Origin: Maribellus luteus
Lineage (GTDB): Bacteria; Bacteroidota; Bacteroidia; Bacteroidales; Prolixibacteraceae
Length of the DNA stretch: 64,000 nt
Direction of reading: 5' to 3'
Assembly: GCF_003576475.1 (NCBI RefSeq)
Contig: NZ_QWGR01000005.1
Location: 124,001-188,000 of the forward strand
The position numbers and the translations under genes were made by a program. The notes under the pieces were generated by a model that was not told the DNA's origin, made no database searches, and saw nothing but the letters and a program-made list of their open reading frames with translations. Position 1 is the first letter of the stretch, and each line of letters begins with the position of its first letter. Positions 8,883 to 17,586 of this stretch are shown here, piece by piece.

Positions 8883-8915
8883 AAACCACGCGATACAATC
8901 GCGCGGGGGCAGGGG
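8883..8915. repeat. CGCGAT palindromic repeat, copy 2
   Basis: Core CGCGAT-ACA-ATCGCG with the same flanks as copy 1. It lies between the end of L2 and the start of L1. Confidence 0.75.
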
Positions 8916-8928
8916 CTTCCATAAAAGT

Positions 8929-9537
8929 CTAGTTTTTAGCTGTTACAATGAATATAAATTGATAATCTTCAATATCTGCATCGGGCTGATTATAATTGGT
9001 TGGTGACGCTTTTGCCATGAAAATCCGGAATGAAGTATTTGAAATGAACGCCCCCTCTCCAAAATGGTTAATGAATGCATCTGCAAAATAGGAATCGTCG
9101 TTTAAATTAGCCGGAGCCGATTCCATATCGCTGATCAAATCATTTACATCTTCTATATCATGCCCGTTATTTTCATAGAATAAGGCCCCACATGGTTTTG
9201 AGGCTATTTTTACTGTTTTGCCCTGATTACCTATTTGTAAATAGGAGTAAACCCTCAAAGCTAAAGGTCCATTTTGGTTATCCTCAAAATCTACCAGGGC
9301 ACAATCCAAGTTAACACTATCTTCAACATTTTTAATAGAAAGTTCTACTCTTTCTCCTTGGTAGACAATTTCTCTCGACTCACCATATTTTAGTTCAAAC
9401 ACACTTATTAAATCACCTATGTCCTCAGAAATGTGCATGTCTGGTTCGTCATTGTCGCACCCTCCCCCTAGCAAAACCACACCAAGTGGAAAAAGGAGCA
9501 GAAGAATTGTATACAGTCTTATTTTCTTTAATTTCAT
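8929..9537 (-). CDS. Lipoprotein of unknown function (L2)
   Basis: 202 residues. The leader MKLKKIRLYTILLLLFPLG ends in a lipobox at Cys27 followed by an acidic DNDEPD stretch, a pattern linked to surface export in Bacteroidota lipoproteins (inference). The leader is nearly the same as that of L5 at protein and DNA level, but the mature parts are unrelated. The mature part has no motif I recognise. The gene sits between palindromic repeat copies 2 and 3. Confidence 0.65.
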   Translation of the reverse strand: MKLKKIRLYTILLLLFPLGVVLLGGGCDNDEPDMHISEDIGDLISVFELKYGESREIVYQGERVELSIKNVEDSVNLDCALVDFEDNQNGPLALRVYSYLQIGNQGKTVKIASKPCGALFYENNGHDIEDVNDLISDMESAPANLNDDSYFADAFINHFGEGAFISNTSFRIFMAKASPTNYNQPDADIEDYQFIFIVTAKN

Positions 9538-9567
9538 TTTTTGGGTTTTAAAAGTTGTGTTCCCGTC

Positions 9568-9600
9568 AAACCACGCGATGCAACCGCGCGGGAACGCGGT
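9568..9600. repeat. CGCGAT palindromic repeat, copy 3
   Basis: Core CGCGAT-GCA-ACCGCG, one mismatch in the stem, between L3 and L2. The stretch CCGTCAAACC upstream of the core is shared with copies 4 and 5. Confidence 0.7.
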
Positions 9601-9622
9601 GTCAATATTGTCTTTTTCATCT

Positions 9623-10072
9623 TTATTTAACTGTTACAGACCAAAGCGTACCAACAAATGTACAGTATGAATGTAACGGGAAAGCTGGGGGCACTCCCTG
9701 TATCTCGCCTCCTGGTCCTGCATGATAAATAGTCAATTCTCCGGAACAATTATATACGGGATAATCGTATGTTTTTTTATCCGGAGAGTATGGGATAAGA
9801 ATAACATGGTTTTTTGTTTCCCTTTCTTCGTATAGATCAATATTGAAACTGGAATGAATATCTGTTTTATTCAGCGCAATTTCATCCTTAATTCGTTTTA
9901 ACCATTCAAGGTTCACCAAAGGATCCTCCACTCCGCAAGCGGAAATCTCGTGATTTTCATAAATTTCGTATTGAGGTTCTTTGTCTTCGCATCCTGTCCC
10001 AAGGAATATAAGAAAGAATGAAAAGATAAAGAGTAGTTTTAATTTGCCCCATGTTGAGGTTAACGTTTTCAT
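9623..10072 (-). CDS. Lipoprotein of unknown function (L3)
   Basis: 149 residues with lipobox LGTGC (Cys28) followed by EDKEPQ. Its leader differs in the first ten residues from L2, L4 and L5, but the end of the signal peptide is similar. The mature part contains ICSACGVED-like and YNCSGEL cysteines that could pair. No family is recognised. It is part of the tandem array on the minus strand. Confidence 0.62.
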   Translation of the reverse strand: MKTLTSTWGKLKLLFIFSFFLIFLGTGCEDKEPQYEIYENHEISACGVEDPLVNLEWLKRIKDEIALNKTDIHSSFNIDLYEERETKNHVILIPYSPDKKTYDYPVYNCSGELTIYHAGPGGEIQGVPPAFPLHSYCTFVGTLWSVTVK

Positions 10073-10105
10073 TTCTATAGTTTTTAAAGGTGAGTTTCTT
10101 CCGTC

Positions 10106-10137
10106 AAACCCCGCTATACAATCGCGCGGGAGCGATG
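10106..10137. repeat. CGCGAT palindromic repeat, copy 4 (diverged)
   Basis: Reads CGCTAT-ACA-ATCGCG, so one arm has a substitution. It lies between L4 and L3 with the same CCGTCAAACC flank. Confidence 0.6.
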
Positions 10138-10185
10138 AGTTTCGAGCTACGAGCTTTGTCCCGATAGCTTTGTCATCATTTATTT

Positions 10186-10548
10186 TTAATTATTACAAAA
10201 TTCTATAGATGCTGCAAACTCAGGGAATAGCATACAGGTCGAAAAATGATTCCCAAATTCTTCATATTGAAGAACCTTAAAATACACAATATCACCCTCA
10301 TTTAATATCCCATCATACAAATCAGAATTAAATGCTATTGTTGCACCCACTGGAAGCTCACTATTCTCGGGAGGCTCAGAAATTTCTATGATATTTTGAC
10401 ATCCATCTCCATGATTAAGGTTCACTACCTTTCCTTGGAAGCATAGAGGGTCTTGTTCTTTATCATCACACCCTGTCCCCAGCAAAACCACACAAAGCGG
10501 TAGTAAAAGCAGTAAAGGGATAATTCGTTTTATTTTTTTTGATTTCAT
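10186..10548 (-). CDS. Small lipoprotein of unknown function (L4)
   Basis: 120 residues. The leader MKSKKIKRIIPLLLLLPLC and lipobox LGTGC (Cys27) closely resemble those of L2 and L5. The mature domain is about 93 residues with four further cysteines (CFQGKVV, GDGCQN, FSTCML, IEFCNN) that could form disulfides. This suggests a compact extracytoplasmic domain. Its function is unknown. Confidence 0.62.
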   Translation of the reverse strand: MKSKKIKRIIPLLLLLPLCVVLLGTGCDDKEQDPLCFQGKVVNLNHGDGCQNIIEISEPPENSELPVGATIAFNSDLYDGILNEGDIVYFKVLQYEEFGNHFSTCMLFPEFAASIEFCNN

Positions 10549-10576
10549 GTTTAAAGTTTAAAGGTGAGTTTCCGTC

Positions 10577-10608
10577 AAACCAGGCGATGCAACCGCACGG
10601 GAAAGCAG
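10577..10608. repeat. CGCGAT palindromic repeat, copy 5 (diverged)
   Basis: Reads GGCGAT-GCA-ACCGC with two changes from the consensus. It lies between L5 and L4 and carries the conserved CCGTCAAACC flank. Confidence 0.55.
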
Positions 10609-10643
10609 AGCAGATCGTTTTAACCTTTTAAATTTCACAAACA

Positions 10644-11141
10644 TTATGGTTCGCTTTTAGATGTTTCAGTTACCATTACCTGATCATAATTTTCCCATGG
10701 AAAAGAGGCTAACATGGCACGGCAAGCCCCGGTAACAAACGGAACTTCGTCCTGTGTACTTACAATTTGGTATTTGAAGCTAATTTTATAAGCGTATTTC
10801 AAACTATCGGGGAAAAAACTAGGGCCGCAATTATCTCCATTATAATCCGGAGTAAGAATTTCATCCGGGAAAGAAAACAAACCCTCAGGAATATTAAATG
10901 AGTAAAAGTTCATTGCGTTATTTTCACTTCCTTCAAGTAATATGCAGTAACCTCTTTCTGTTTTATTTCCGGTGGCCTCTCCTTTTGTATTAAATTCATC
11001 CGCAATGAAAGAACCAACAATATAACCTTCTACCTGATCGGAATACTCATTATCATCCTTACAACCCATCGCAAGTAAAATCACACAAAGGGGCAGCAGG
11101 AGCAGAAGAATTGTTTGCATTCTTATTTTCTTTAATTTCAT
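10644..11141 (-). CDS. Lipoprotein of unknown function (L5)
   Basis: 165 residues. The leader MKLKKIRMQTILLLLLPLC with lipobox Cys27 is almost the same as that of L2, including at DNA level, while the mature domain differs completely. The acidic residues after the cysteine (KDDNEYSD) are shared in character. No family is recognised. Confidence 0.62.
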   Translation of the reverse strand: MKLKKIRMQTILLLLLPLCVILLAMGCKDDNEYSDQVEGYIVGSFIADEFNTKGEATGNKTERGYCILLEGSENNAMNFYSFNIPEGLFSFPDEILTPDYNGDNCGPSFFPDSLKYAYKISFKYQIVSTQDEVPFVTGACRAMLASFPWENYDQVMVTETSKSEP

Positions 11142-11184
11142 TTTGGTTGTTTTTAAACGTGAGTTTTCTTCGTCGCTACACAGA

Positions 11185-11643
11185 TTACTTTATAATAAAC
11201 AGGCTATCCGTTGTAGAGCTGAAATAAAGTTTAAACTCGGCATGGGTCCTTGAGTCTCTTTTCAATACAAACACATATTCACCATATTCCAAAGGGCCTA
11301 CTTTACATTCCAGGTCATACCTGCAAATACAATCACAATACGCTCCGGTTTCCTTTTCGGTAAGAATAACAGAAGAGCTATCCTGGCTTACCTCGACAAC
11401 CAGTGCGTCAATACAGCAATTAAAAAGTGTGTTTTCATGTTTTACAAAGAGGTAGTTCCCCTCTGCTTTGCATTTTAGTGTTTCGATAGGTGCTGACTTC
11501 TCGGATTCATTTTTACAGCCAACATAATTAAAGTCTTTAATTGCAATTTCCCCGTAAATATCTTCATCGTTTTTGTTACATGCTGTGCCTACAAAAGCCA
11601 AAAACAGAATTATAGAGCTTAACTTGAGAATATTTAGTTTCAT
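11185..11643 (-). CDS. Lipoprotein of unknown function (L6)
   Basis: 152 residues with lipobox VGTAC (Cys22) followed by NKNDEDI. The mature domain is cysteine-rich (GCKN, LKCKAE, FNCCIDAL, YCDCICRYDLEC), which predicts several disulfides in the periplasm or on the surface. It is the first gene of the array in transcription order, and no palindromic repeat follows it. Function unknown. Confidence 0.65.
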   Translation of the reverse strand: MKLNILKLSSIILFLAFVGTACNKNDEDIYGEIAIKDFNYVGCKNESEKSAPIETLKCKAEGNYLFVKHENTLFNCCIDALVVEVSQDSSSVILTEKETGAYCDCICRYDLECKVGPLEYGEYVFVLKRDSRTHAEFKLYFSSTTDSLFIIK

Positions 11644-11993
11644 TTTTTTAGTTTTTAATAATTAGCTTTGATTTGGTAGTTTCTAACTGTTTTGTTGCCT
11701 AGATCCCGTAATTACTGACAAAAGAGTCGATAGATTCGGTATTACGCGCTAAGCGGATTCAAACCGCTAAGCGCTTTGTCCTTTTAACGGATCTGGAAGA
11801 GTTGTGCTACGGGTCGTTTTTCATAATGTGGTTGTTTTTGGTCGATCTGATTAACAGATGCTTAAACGTACCAAAAGGTTGCGTGCCCCACAATGTGTTT
11901 TGCAACATGGGAGCTGGCAGTTTTGTTTTTAGCCGGACATGATGCACAATAAACCTGTTTATTCTTTTTACTTTTAGAGGAAAATCTGAGGTT
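11644..11993. other. Divergent intergenic region, 350 bp
   Basis: It separates the lipoprotein array from the sulfatase. An imperfect palindrome at 11746-11774 (GCGCTAAGCGG, 7-base loop, CCGCTAAGCGC; one mismatched pair) is the only structure I see. It could be an operator for either side, but there is no further support. Confidence 0.4.
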
Positions 11994-13427
11994 ATGAATA
12001 AACTATTCCCGCTTCTACTCCTTGTTTTTGCCCTGGCAACTTCGTGCAGCCAGCACCAGCCGGAAAAAGACCGGCCCAATTTCCTGTTTATTTTTGCCGA
12101 CGACATGACTTACGAAGGCATTCGCAGCCACGGTAACCCCGAGGTAATTACCCCCAACCTGGACAAGCTAAGCGAAGCGGGAGTCAGCTTCACGCATTCG
12201 TACAACATGGGAGGCTGGAACGGGGCGATATGTGTGGCCAGCCGGGCCATGTTAAACACGGGAAGATTTTTGTGGAGAGCGCAGGCGGCACAAAACAACT
12301 ACCAGCCCATGAAAGACCAGGGGCAATTCTGGAGCCTGCTGCTGGCCAATGCCGGTTACGAAACCTACATGACCGGCAAATGGCATGTCTCGATTCCGGC
12401 CGACAGCCTGTTTATGCACGTAAGAGACATTCGTCCCGGGATGCCCAAAAGTGTCCCGGAAGCTTACAACCGGCCGCTTTCGCCGGCTGACACCACCTGG
12501 TTGCCGTGGCATACGCAATACGGCGGCTACTGGGAAGGCGGCAAACACTGGAGCGAAGTGGTGGGCGACAATGCCATCGATTTTCTGGATCAGGCGCAGG
12601 AGAGCGAAAAGCCTTTTTTTATGTACCTGGCTTTTAATGCTCCGCACGATCCCCGCCAGTCGCCGAAAAAATACGTGGATATGTATCCGGTGGAAAACAT
12701 AAAAGTGCCTGAAAATTACCTGGAGCTGTATCCTTACAAAGACAGCATTGGCTGTGGTCCCGGCCTCCGCGACGAAAAACTGGCGCCCTTCCCCCGCACT
12801 GAATATTCGATACAAACACACCGCCAGGAGTATTACGCCATTATCACACATCTGGACGATCAACTCGGCAGAATCATTTCGCATTTAAAACAAACCGGGC
12901 AGGACAAAAACACCTACATCCTTTTTAGTGCCGACCACGGCCTTGCTGTTGGGCACCACGGCCTGGTAGGAAAACAAAACATGTTCGATCCCAGTATGAG
13001 AGTGCCGCTGATTGTGGTTGGCCCCAATATTCCGGAAAATGAGAAACGCGACATGCAGGTTTACCTGCAAGACATAATGGCTACCACCCTCGATCTGGCC
13101 GGAATTGAAAAGCCCGCATACATTGATTTTAACAGCCTGATGCCGCTGGTGAATAACGAAAAACAAAGCCCGTACAACGAAATATACGGCGCCTACATCA
13201 ACCTGCAGCGCATGGTAAGAACCGACCGCTACAAACTGATTGTGTACCCGCGGGTTCCGAAAATACTGCTGTTTGACCTCGAAAAAGATCCGCTGGAAAC
13301 TGTTGACTTATCGGAGCAGCCGGAATTTCAGGAAATAAAAGCACAACTGATTTCCCGCCTAAAAGAGCAGCAAAAACAAATGGATGATCCGCTGGACCTG
13401 CACACTTCCTTTCCGGATTTATTTTAA
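11994..13427 (+). CDS. Sulfatase lipoprotein (type I, formylglycine-dependent)
   Basis: 477 residues. A lipoprotein signal ends TSC, followed by the sulfatase domain: FADDMTY (metal-binding Asp36/Asp37) and the formylglycine motif CVASRAMLNTG with Cys80. The metal-site region FSADHGLAVGHHG and the C-terminal sulfatase strand region are also present. The Cys must be oxidised by a maturase that is not encoded in this window. It probably removes sulfate from a polysaccharide or glycan, as is usual in marine and gut Bacteroidota. The exact substrate cannot be told. Convergent with the kinase gene. Confidence 0.9.
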   Translation: MNKLFPLLLLVFALATSCSQHQPEKDRPNFLFIFADDMTYEGIRSHGNPEVITPNLDKLSEAGVSFTHSYNMGGWNGAICVASRAMLNTGRFLWRAQAAQNNYQPMKDQGQFWSLLLANAGYETYMTGKWHVSIPADSLFMHVRDIRPGMPKSVPEAYNRPLSPADTTWLPWHTQYGGYWEGGKHWSEVVGDNAIDFLDQAQESEKPFFMYLAFNAPHDPRQSPKKYVDMYPVENIKVPENYLELYPYKDSIGCGPGLRDEKLAPFPRTEYSIQTHRQEYYAIITHLDDQLGRIISHLKQTGQDKNTYILFSADHGLAVGHHGLVGKQNMFDPSMRVPLIVVGPNIPENEKRDMQVYLQDIMATTLDLAGIEKPAYIDFNSLMPLVNNEKQSPYNEIYGAYINLQRMVRTDRYKLIVYPRVPKILLFDLEKDPLETVDLSEQPEFQEIKAQLISRLKEQQKQMDDPLDLHTSFPDLF

Positions 13428-13443
13428 CAGGAAAAAGGAGAAT

Positions 13444-15405
13444 CTATTCGGCAACAGGAAGTGTGAAAGAGAAAACAGAGCCATTGTCAACCGTGCTCTC
13501 TGCCCATATTTCGCCTCCCTGAATTTCAACGAATTCCTTGCACAGCAACAAGCCAAGACCGCTTCCCTTTTCGTTGGCGGTACCGTTTGAAAACATAGTA
13601 TTTCCGGTAACAAAGAGCCTGGCTAGCGCATCGGGTGCTATTCCTATCCCGGTATCTGCCACACTCACTTTGCAGAACGACCTGCCATTTCGGGTAACAA
13701 CTTCTGACTGCACACTAACTTTACCGCCTTTGTGTGTAAATTTTATAGCATTCGATACCAGATTCCGAAGTACAGTATCCGTCAGTTGTTCATCTGCTGT
13801 GATATCAATTCCCTCTTCCAGATTATCTTCCAGCCGAATATCCTTTAAACGGGCGCTGGTTTCAAAACGATGAAAAACTACTCCATACGTCGATTTAAAA
13901 TCTATTTTGGAAAATACTGGTTTTATTCCTCCCGATTGCGACAGCACCCACTTTAACAAATTTTCCAATAAAACATACAACTGATTTGCCGAGGTTTGTA
14001 CACTCTTCAACAGGTCTCTTTTGGTTGGTTCATCCAGCTGATCATGCTCAGCCATCAGAATATCGATCACGCCTTTTTGTCCCGCCAGGGGGCTGCGCAA
14101 ATCGTGCGCAATAATTGAGAAGAATTTATCTTTCGATGCGTTTAATTCTTTTAACTGCTGCTCCGATTCCTGTAGTTGCTTTTCCCGTTCCTTTGCTTTG
14201 GTTATATCGTTTGCGTTAAAAATAATGCTGTTGTGACCTTTGTAACTTATTCTGGCTGAGAACCATTTTTCCTTCCCTCTCAGAACAAGCCTGTATTCAA
14301 CAATTTGCAGCTCCTTTGATTTTAAACACTTTTTTATGGCCTGCATGATGTATTCCGCTTCTTCCTGATCGAAAAGTTCGTGAATATATTTGCCGATCAA
14401 TTCTTCCCGGGGCAAGATTAAATCGACCTCGTTTATTGCTGCAATTTTCAGGTATTTTCCTTTCGAATCCAGTTCAATAATTAAACTGTCCAGCGATGCA
14501 AAAATGGCCTTTAGTTCTTTTTCATTTCTACGGATTTTTGCCAAAGCATTCACAAAAAGCCAGATAAGAATACTGATGATGATTGCGCTGAATAACAATA
14601 CGAGAAACATGGTTTTATCCTGATCGGCATACTTTCTCCATCCGGATACAGGAGCGGCAGCCAGTATCCATTTACCTATGGGCAGATCAACCGAAATAGT
14701 GACCGGGTTCTGATCAAAAATGGCAGGATCTCCCCAGAATACGTCTCCGTCATAGCCATCGCCGTTTACTCCCCTCAGCGCATACTTAAATCCATTCTCA
14801 GTGGTATTCAAATCCGCCTCATTTAAGAGTTCATCTTGCTTTATCACAATATCTGTAACTCCCCAGAAACGCTCCTGCCCTGACGTCGTTTTATCGAAAA
14901 CAGGAGTATAACTGATGAAAGCAGTACCTCCTTCGACCAGTTCCACGGGACCTGCAATAAATGTGAGATGTGTTTCAATGGTTTTTTCCACGATCTTTTT
15001 ACGCTCGGGATGTTCCAGCAAATTAAGACCAATGGCTTCCTCGTGCCCCTCCACCGGGTAAATATCAGTGATGATGCAGTCTTTCGACAGCGACATCGTG
15101 CCAATTACCGTATCGTTTTTAATGTATTCTTTGGCCAGTTCCGCAAATTCATCCTGAGAAATTTCAGGATTCAGTGAAACATAGGCAGCTACCCCACGGG
15201 TATAAAAAATGCGGGAATACAAGGCTTTTTCAAGTTTCGACTTTTTCCCCGAAACAACATCGAACAAACCTGCCCTTATATCTTTTTCCCACAGCCCCAG
15301 CTTGTAATTGGTAAAAGCGGAAATACCGGCCGCCAGTAAAATAAAAATCAATAAAGAGATAAGGGTTGGATGAAGATAATTCCTGAACTTTTTGAAAACT
15401 CGCAT
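13444..15405 (-). CDS. Sensor histidine kinase with CHASE and PAS domains
   Basis: 653 residues. TM1 is at about 13-31, a periplasmic CHASE-type sensor domain at about 50-240 and TM2 at about 266-288. A PAS domain spans about 296-403, a short coiled linker 404-425, then HisKA with the phospho-acceptor His434 in SIIAHDLRSPL. The HATPase_c domain has its N box in NLVSNAIKFTHKGG and glycine boxes in DTGIGI and GSGLGL. No receiver domain or adjacent response regulator is present, so it is an orphan kinase whose partner is elsewhere. It could phosphorylate any regulator; linking it to the ABC locus would be speculation. Confidence 0.9.
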   Translation of the reverse strand: MRVFKKFRNYLHPTLISLLIFILLAAGISAFTNYKLGLWEKDIRAGLFDVVSGKKSKLEKALYSRIFYTRGVAAYVSLNPEISQDEFAELAKEYIKNDTVIGTMSLSKDCIITDIYPVEGHEEAIGLNLLEHPERKKIVEKTIETHLTFIAGPVELVEGGTAFISYTPVFDKTTSGQERFWGVTDIVIKQDELLNEADLNTTENGFKYALRGVNGDGYDGDVFWGDPAIFDQNPVTISVDLPIGKWILAAAPVSGWRKYADQDKTMFLVLLFSAIIISILIWLFVNALAKIRRNEKELKAIFASLDSLIIELDSKGKYLKIAAINEVDLILPREELIGKYIHELFDQEEAEYIMQAIKKCLKSKELQIVEYRLVLRGKEKWFSARISYKGHNSIIFNANDITKAKEREKQLQESEQQLKELNASKDKFFSIIAHDLRSPLAGQKGVIDILMAEHDQLDEPTKRDLLKSVQTSANQLYVLLENLLKWVLSQSGGIKPVFSKIDFKSTYGVVFHRFETSARLKDIRLEDNLEEGIDITADEQLTDTVLRNLVSNAIKFTHKGGKVSVQSEVVTRNGRSFCKVSVADTGIGIAPDALARLFVTGNTMFSNGTANEKGSGLGLLLCKEFVEIQGGEIWAESTVDNGSVFSFTLPVAE

Positions 15406-15490
15406 ACAATCAGTTTTTCACAACGAAAGAGATGTAAATTAACTAAAAAATTACCGGTAGCGAACATATATTCATCATAATAATAAGATG

Positions 15491-15516
15491 ATTTTGAGTT
15501 AAAATAAACTCAAAAT
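15491..15516. promoter_or_regulatory. Perfect inverted repeat between divergent genes, possible operator
   Basis: ATTTTGAGTT, 6-base spacer, AACTCAAAAT: ten perfectly paired bases on each side. It lies 27 bp before the DCC protein start and 86 bp before the kinase start. The symmetry suggests a dimeric regulator site or a strong hairpin; no T-tract follows. Confidence 0.45.
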
Positions 15517-15542
15517 ATTCAACGCTGTTATAATTAGTAAAT

Positions 15543-15920
15543 ATGAGATTCGAAAAAAATATAATCCTTTTTGACGGGGTTTGCAATTTGTGCAACTACT
15601 CGGTAGATTTTGTGCTGAAACGGGATAGGCAAAAGCAGTTCTACTATGTTTCGCTGCAATCGGAGGAAGGAAAAAAGCTGGTGGAACACTACCGGATATC
15701 CCTGGATACCGACTCGGTTATTCTGATCAGAAACACGAAAGTATTTACTGAATCAGAGGCAGCCATTGAGATAGCCCGTATGTTGCCCGTGCCGTGGAAA
15801 TGGCTGTCCATATTGCGATTTCTTCCGCGGGGGTGGAGAGACGGTCTTTACCGGTGGGTTGCCCGAAACCGCTACCGGTGGTTTGGAAAAAGAGAGAACT
15901 GCCGTATTATTCAAAACTGA
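15543..15920 (+). CDS. Thiol-disulfide oxidoreductase-like DCC family protein (DUF393)
   Basis: 125 residues. It starts with the family hallmark FDGVCNLCN, a CxxC in a thioredoxin-like position, followed by the conserved stretch RDRQKQFYYVSLQSEEGK and a C-terminal RWFGKR segment. The biochemical role of the family is poorly defined. The last 14 bp overlap the 3' end of the convergent DUF4924 gene. Confidence 0.88.
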   Translation: MRFEKNIILFDGVCNLCNYSVDFVLKRDRQKQFYYVSLQSEEGKKLVEHYRISLDTDSVILIRNTKVFTESEAAIEIARMLPVPWKWLSILRFLPRGWRDGLYRWVARNRYRWFGKRENCRIIQN

Positions 15921-16449
15921 ATTCGTCGTTTTCAAAATCGCGGTAAAGTTTCGACAACCCGCCCAGCCATTTGCTGATTCGTTGGATGGCTTCCGTAGTA
16001 TCAAGCGATATTTCCTTGTGCTGCATTTTTAGCAAGAGAAATCCATATACAGCGGTAATACCGATCTCCACATCGCTTTTTGCCTCCGGGTTTTTCTGGC
16101 TAAGTTCCTGAATCAGGCCGGCAACGGTTTTAAATGTTTGTGTATAGCCTGCATCTTTTCCGGTTTCCATCAGTTTCAGATGAAACTCATTCACATCGGC
16201 AATCAGGTTGGTCAAGAATTGCAGGTGGCCTTTTTCCCTGATCTGCTCGCGCTCCATCATCAGAATCAGGTTGGCGTACCAGTCGGTAATGGCAGCTTTT
16301 GTTTTTTCGTCGGCTTTGTAACCACTTACCAGGCGCTGTTCAATCAGTTCCATATCCAGTTTGAATGCCCTGATCAAATCTTCCACCTGGTACAGGTACA
16401 AAATGTACTCAACTATGTTTTCTTTTCTTTTTTGTTTGGCTACCAGCAT
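15907..16449 (-). CDS. DUF4924 family protein
   Basis: 180 residues, mostly helical, no signal peptide, no membrane segment. The N-terminal RKENIVEYILYLYQVEDLIRAF and the closing helices are typical of DUF4924, a Bacteroidota-restricted family of unknown function. It sits upstream of hslR and pth on the same strand but is separated from them by a pyrimidine-rich stretch (16568-16612), so co-transcription is unclear. Confidence 0.8.
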   Translation of the reverse strand: MLVAKQKRKENIVEYILYLYQVEDLIRAFKLDMELIEQRLVSGYKADEKTKAAITDWYANLILMMEREQIREKGHLQFLTNLIADVNEFHLKLMETGKDAGYTQTFKTVAGLIQELSQKNPEAKSDVEIGITAVYGFLLLKMQHKEISLDTTEAIQRISKWLGGLSKLYRDFENDEFSFE

Positions 16450-16609
16450 ATCTTGAGTTCTGTTTTAAAAAATTTAGTGTTCAGTGTTCAAAGTTGCTAT
16501 GAAACTACGTACCGAAAAACTCGCGGCTCGAAGCTCATGGCTCACAGCTAATTTTAGCATTCAAGCACTCTCTCTCCCTCAATCCCTCAGTCCTTCAATC
16601 CTTCAATTC

Positions 16610-16999
16610 CTACTCCTCATCCCACCAGTCGAAGAATTCATCCAGGTCGCGCCGGTCCTTTTTAGTAGGTCGGCCGGTTCCCCTATCCCGTACGCTCCAG
16701 CGCATGTGCTTTTGCATTTCGAGTAAGTCGAGCTCTTCCTGCGGCGTAACGTCTTTTGCAAAATCAAACACCAGTTTGGCTCCCATGCGTTTTTCCGTCA
16801 GGTCGAGTACCTTAAACCACCGGGTAATCGGCGACTTCCGGACCTTCACGGTTTCACCTTTGTGGATTTCGCGCGAAGGTTTTACCTGCTGGTCACCCAC
16901 CGAAACTTGTCCTTTGCGGCATGCTTCGGTAGCCTGACTGCGGGTTTTAAATATCCGCACAGCCCATAACCATTTGTCTATCCTGACTCCGCCTGCCAT
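16610..16999 (-). CDS. hslR: S4 domain RNA-binding protein, Hsp15/RqcP-like
   Basis: 129 residues. The S4 domain (about 5-65: RIDKWLWAVRIFKTRSQATEAC, KGQVSVGDQQVKPSREI) is followed by a basic and then acidic tail, as in Hsp15. The protein family binds 50S subunits carrying stalled nascent chains and helps rescue them. It is 5 bp downstream of pth on the same strand, forming part of a translation-related cluster with rplY. Confidence 0.88.
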   Translation of the reverse strand: MAGGVRIDKWLWAVRIFKTRSQATEACRKGQVSVGDQQVKPSREIHKGETVKVRKSPITRWFKVLDLTEKRMGAKLVFDFAKDVTPQEELDLLEMQKHMRWSVRDRGTGRPTKKDRRDLDEFFDWWDEE

Positions 17000-17004
17000 T
17001 CTTT

Positions 17005-17568
17005 CTACTTCTTGTTATACACATTCATGGTGCGATCGACCCCGATGGTTCCAAAACTCTGGATAATTTCGATGCAGTCGATAAACTTAAAAGGAAGTTC
17101 TTTCTGCTCCTCCTTGCTCCAGTCGCCCAGCACATAATCCACCTGAAATCCTTTCGGGAAACCGTCGCCGATTCCAAAACGCAGGCGTGCGTAGTCGTTG
17201 CGCCCCAACACCTGGTTGATATTTTCGAGCCCGTTGTGACCGCCTGCGCCACCTTTGGCACGCACCCGAATGGTTCCAAAGGGCAAAGCCAGATCGTCGA
17301 CCAGCACCAGCAGGTGTTTAATGTCGATGTTCTCTTTTTGCAACCAGTAGTTGACTGCTCTGCCACTCAGGTTCATGTAAGTGGTGGGTTTTAGCAATAC
17401 AAAAGTACGGCCCTTGAATTTGTATTCACATACAAACCCGTAACGGCCATCGTTAAAACTAATATTGGACGCCTCAGCGAGTGCGTCCAATATTTGAAAG
17501 CCAATATTATGGCGAGTATTTTTGTATTCTGGTCCTATATTACCGAGACCGGCAATTAAGTACTTCAC
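17005..17568 (-). CDS. pth: Peptidyl-tRNA hydrolase
   Basis: 187 residues, normal length. Motifs: GLGNIGPEY at the N-terminus, catalytic His20 in NTRHNIGF, TYMNLSG, LVDDLALPFG and KGGAGGHNGL. It releases tRNA from prematurely terminated peptidyl-tRNA. The start codon is GTG. It is 18 bp downstream of rplY, a pairing conserved in many bacteria. Confidence 0.97.
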   Translation of the reverse strand: MKYLIAGLGNIGPEYKNTRHNIGFQILDALAEASNISFNDGRYGFVCEYKFKGRTFVLLKPTTYMNLSGRAVNYWLQKENIDIKHLLVLVDDLALPFGTIRVRAKGGAGGHNGLENINQVLGRNDYARLRFGIGDGFPKGFQVDYVLGDWSKEEQKELPFKFIDCIEIIQSFGTIGVDRTMNVYNKK

Positions 17569-17586
17569 ACAAGTATCTTTAAAGGT

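Noticed and set aside
8171-10608. Regular short repeats as a CRISPR array
   Set aside because: The repeats are 470-710 bp apart with genes between them and no cas genes are present.
12252-12884. 210-codon open frame on the minus strand
   Set aside because: Shadow of the sulfatase gene; composition is rich in residues typical of antisense frames.
13444-15405. The CHASE histidine kinase as the sensor for the ABC array
   Set aside because: It is 16 kb away, has no partner regulator nearby and is separated by core genes; there is no sequence evidence for a link.
16568-16612. Pyrimidine-rich CTTCAATCC-type repeats before hslR
   Set aside because: Low-complexity stretch of a few irregular units; no gene or site can be supported.
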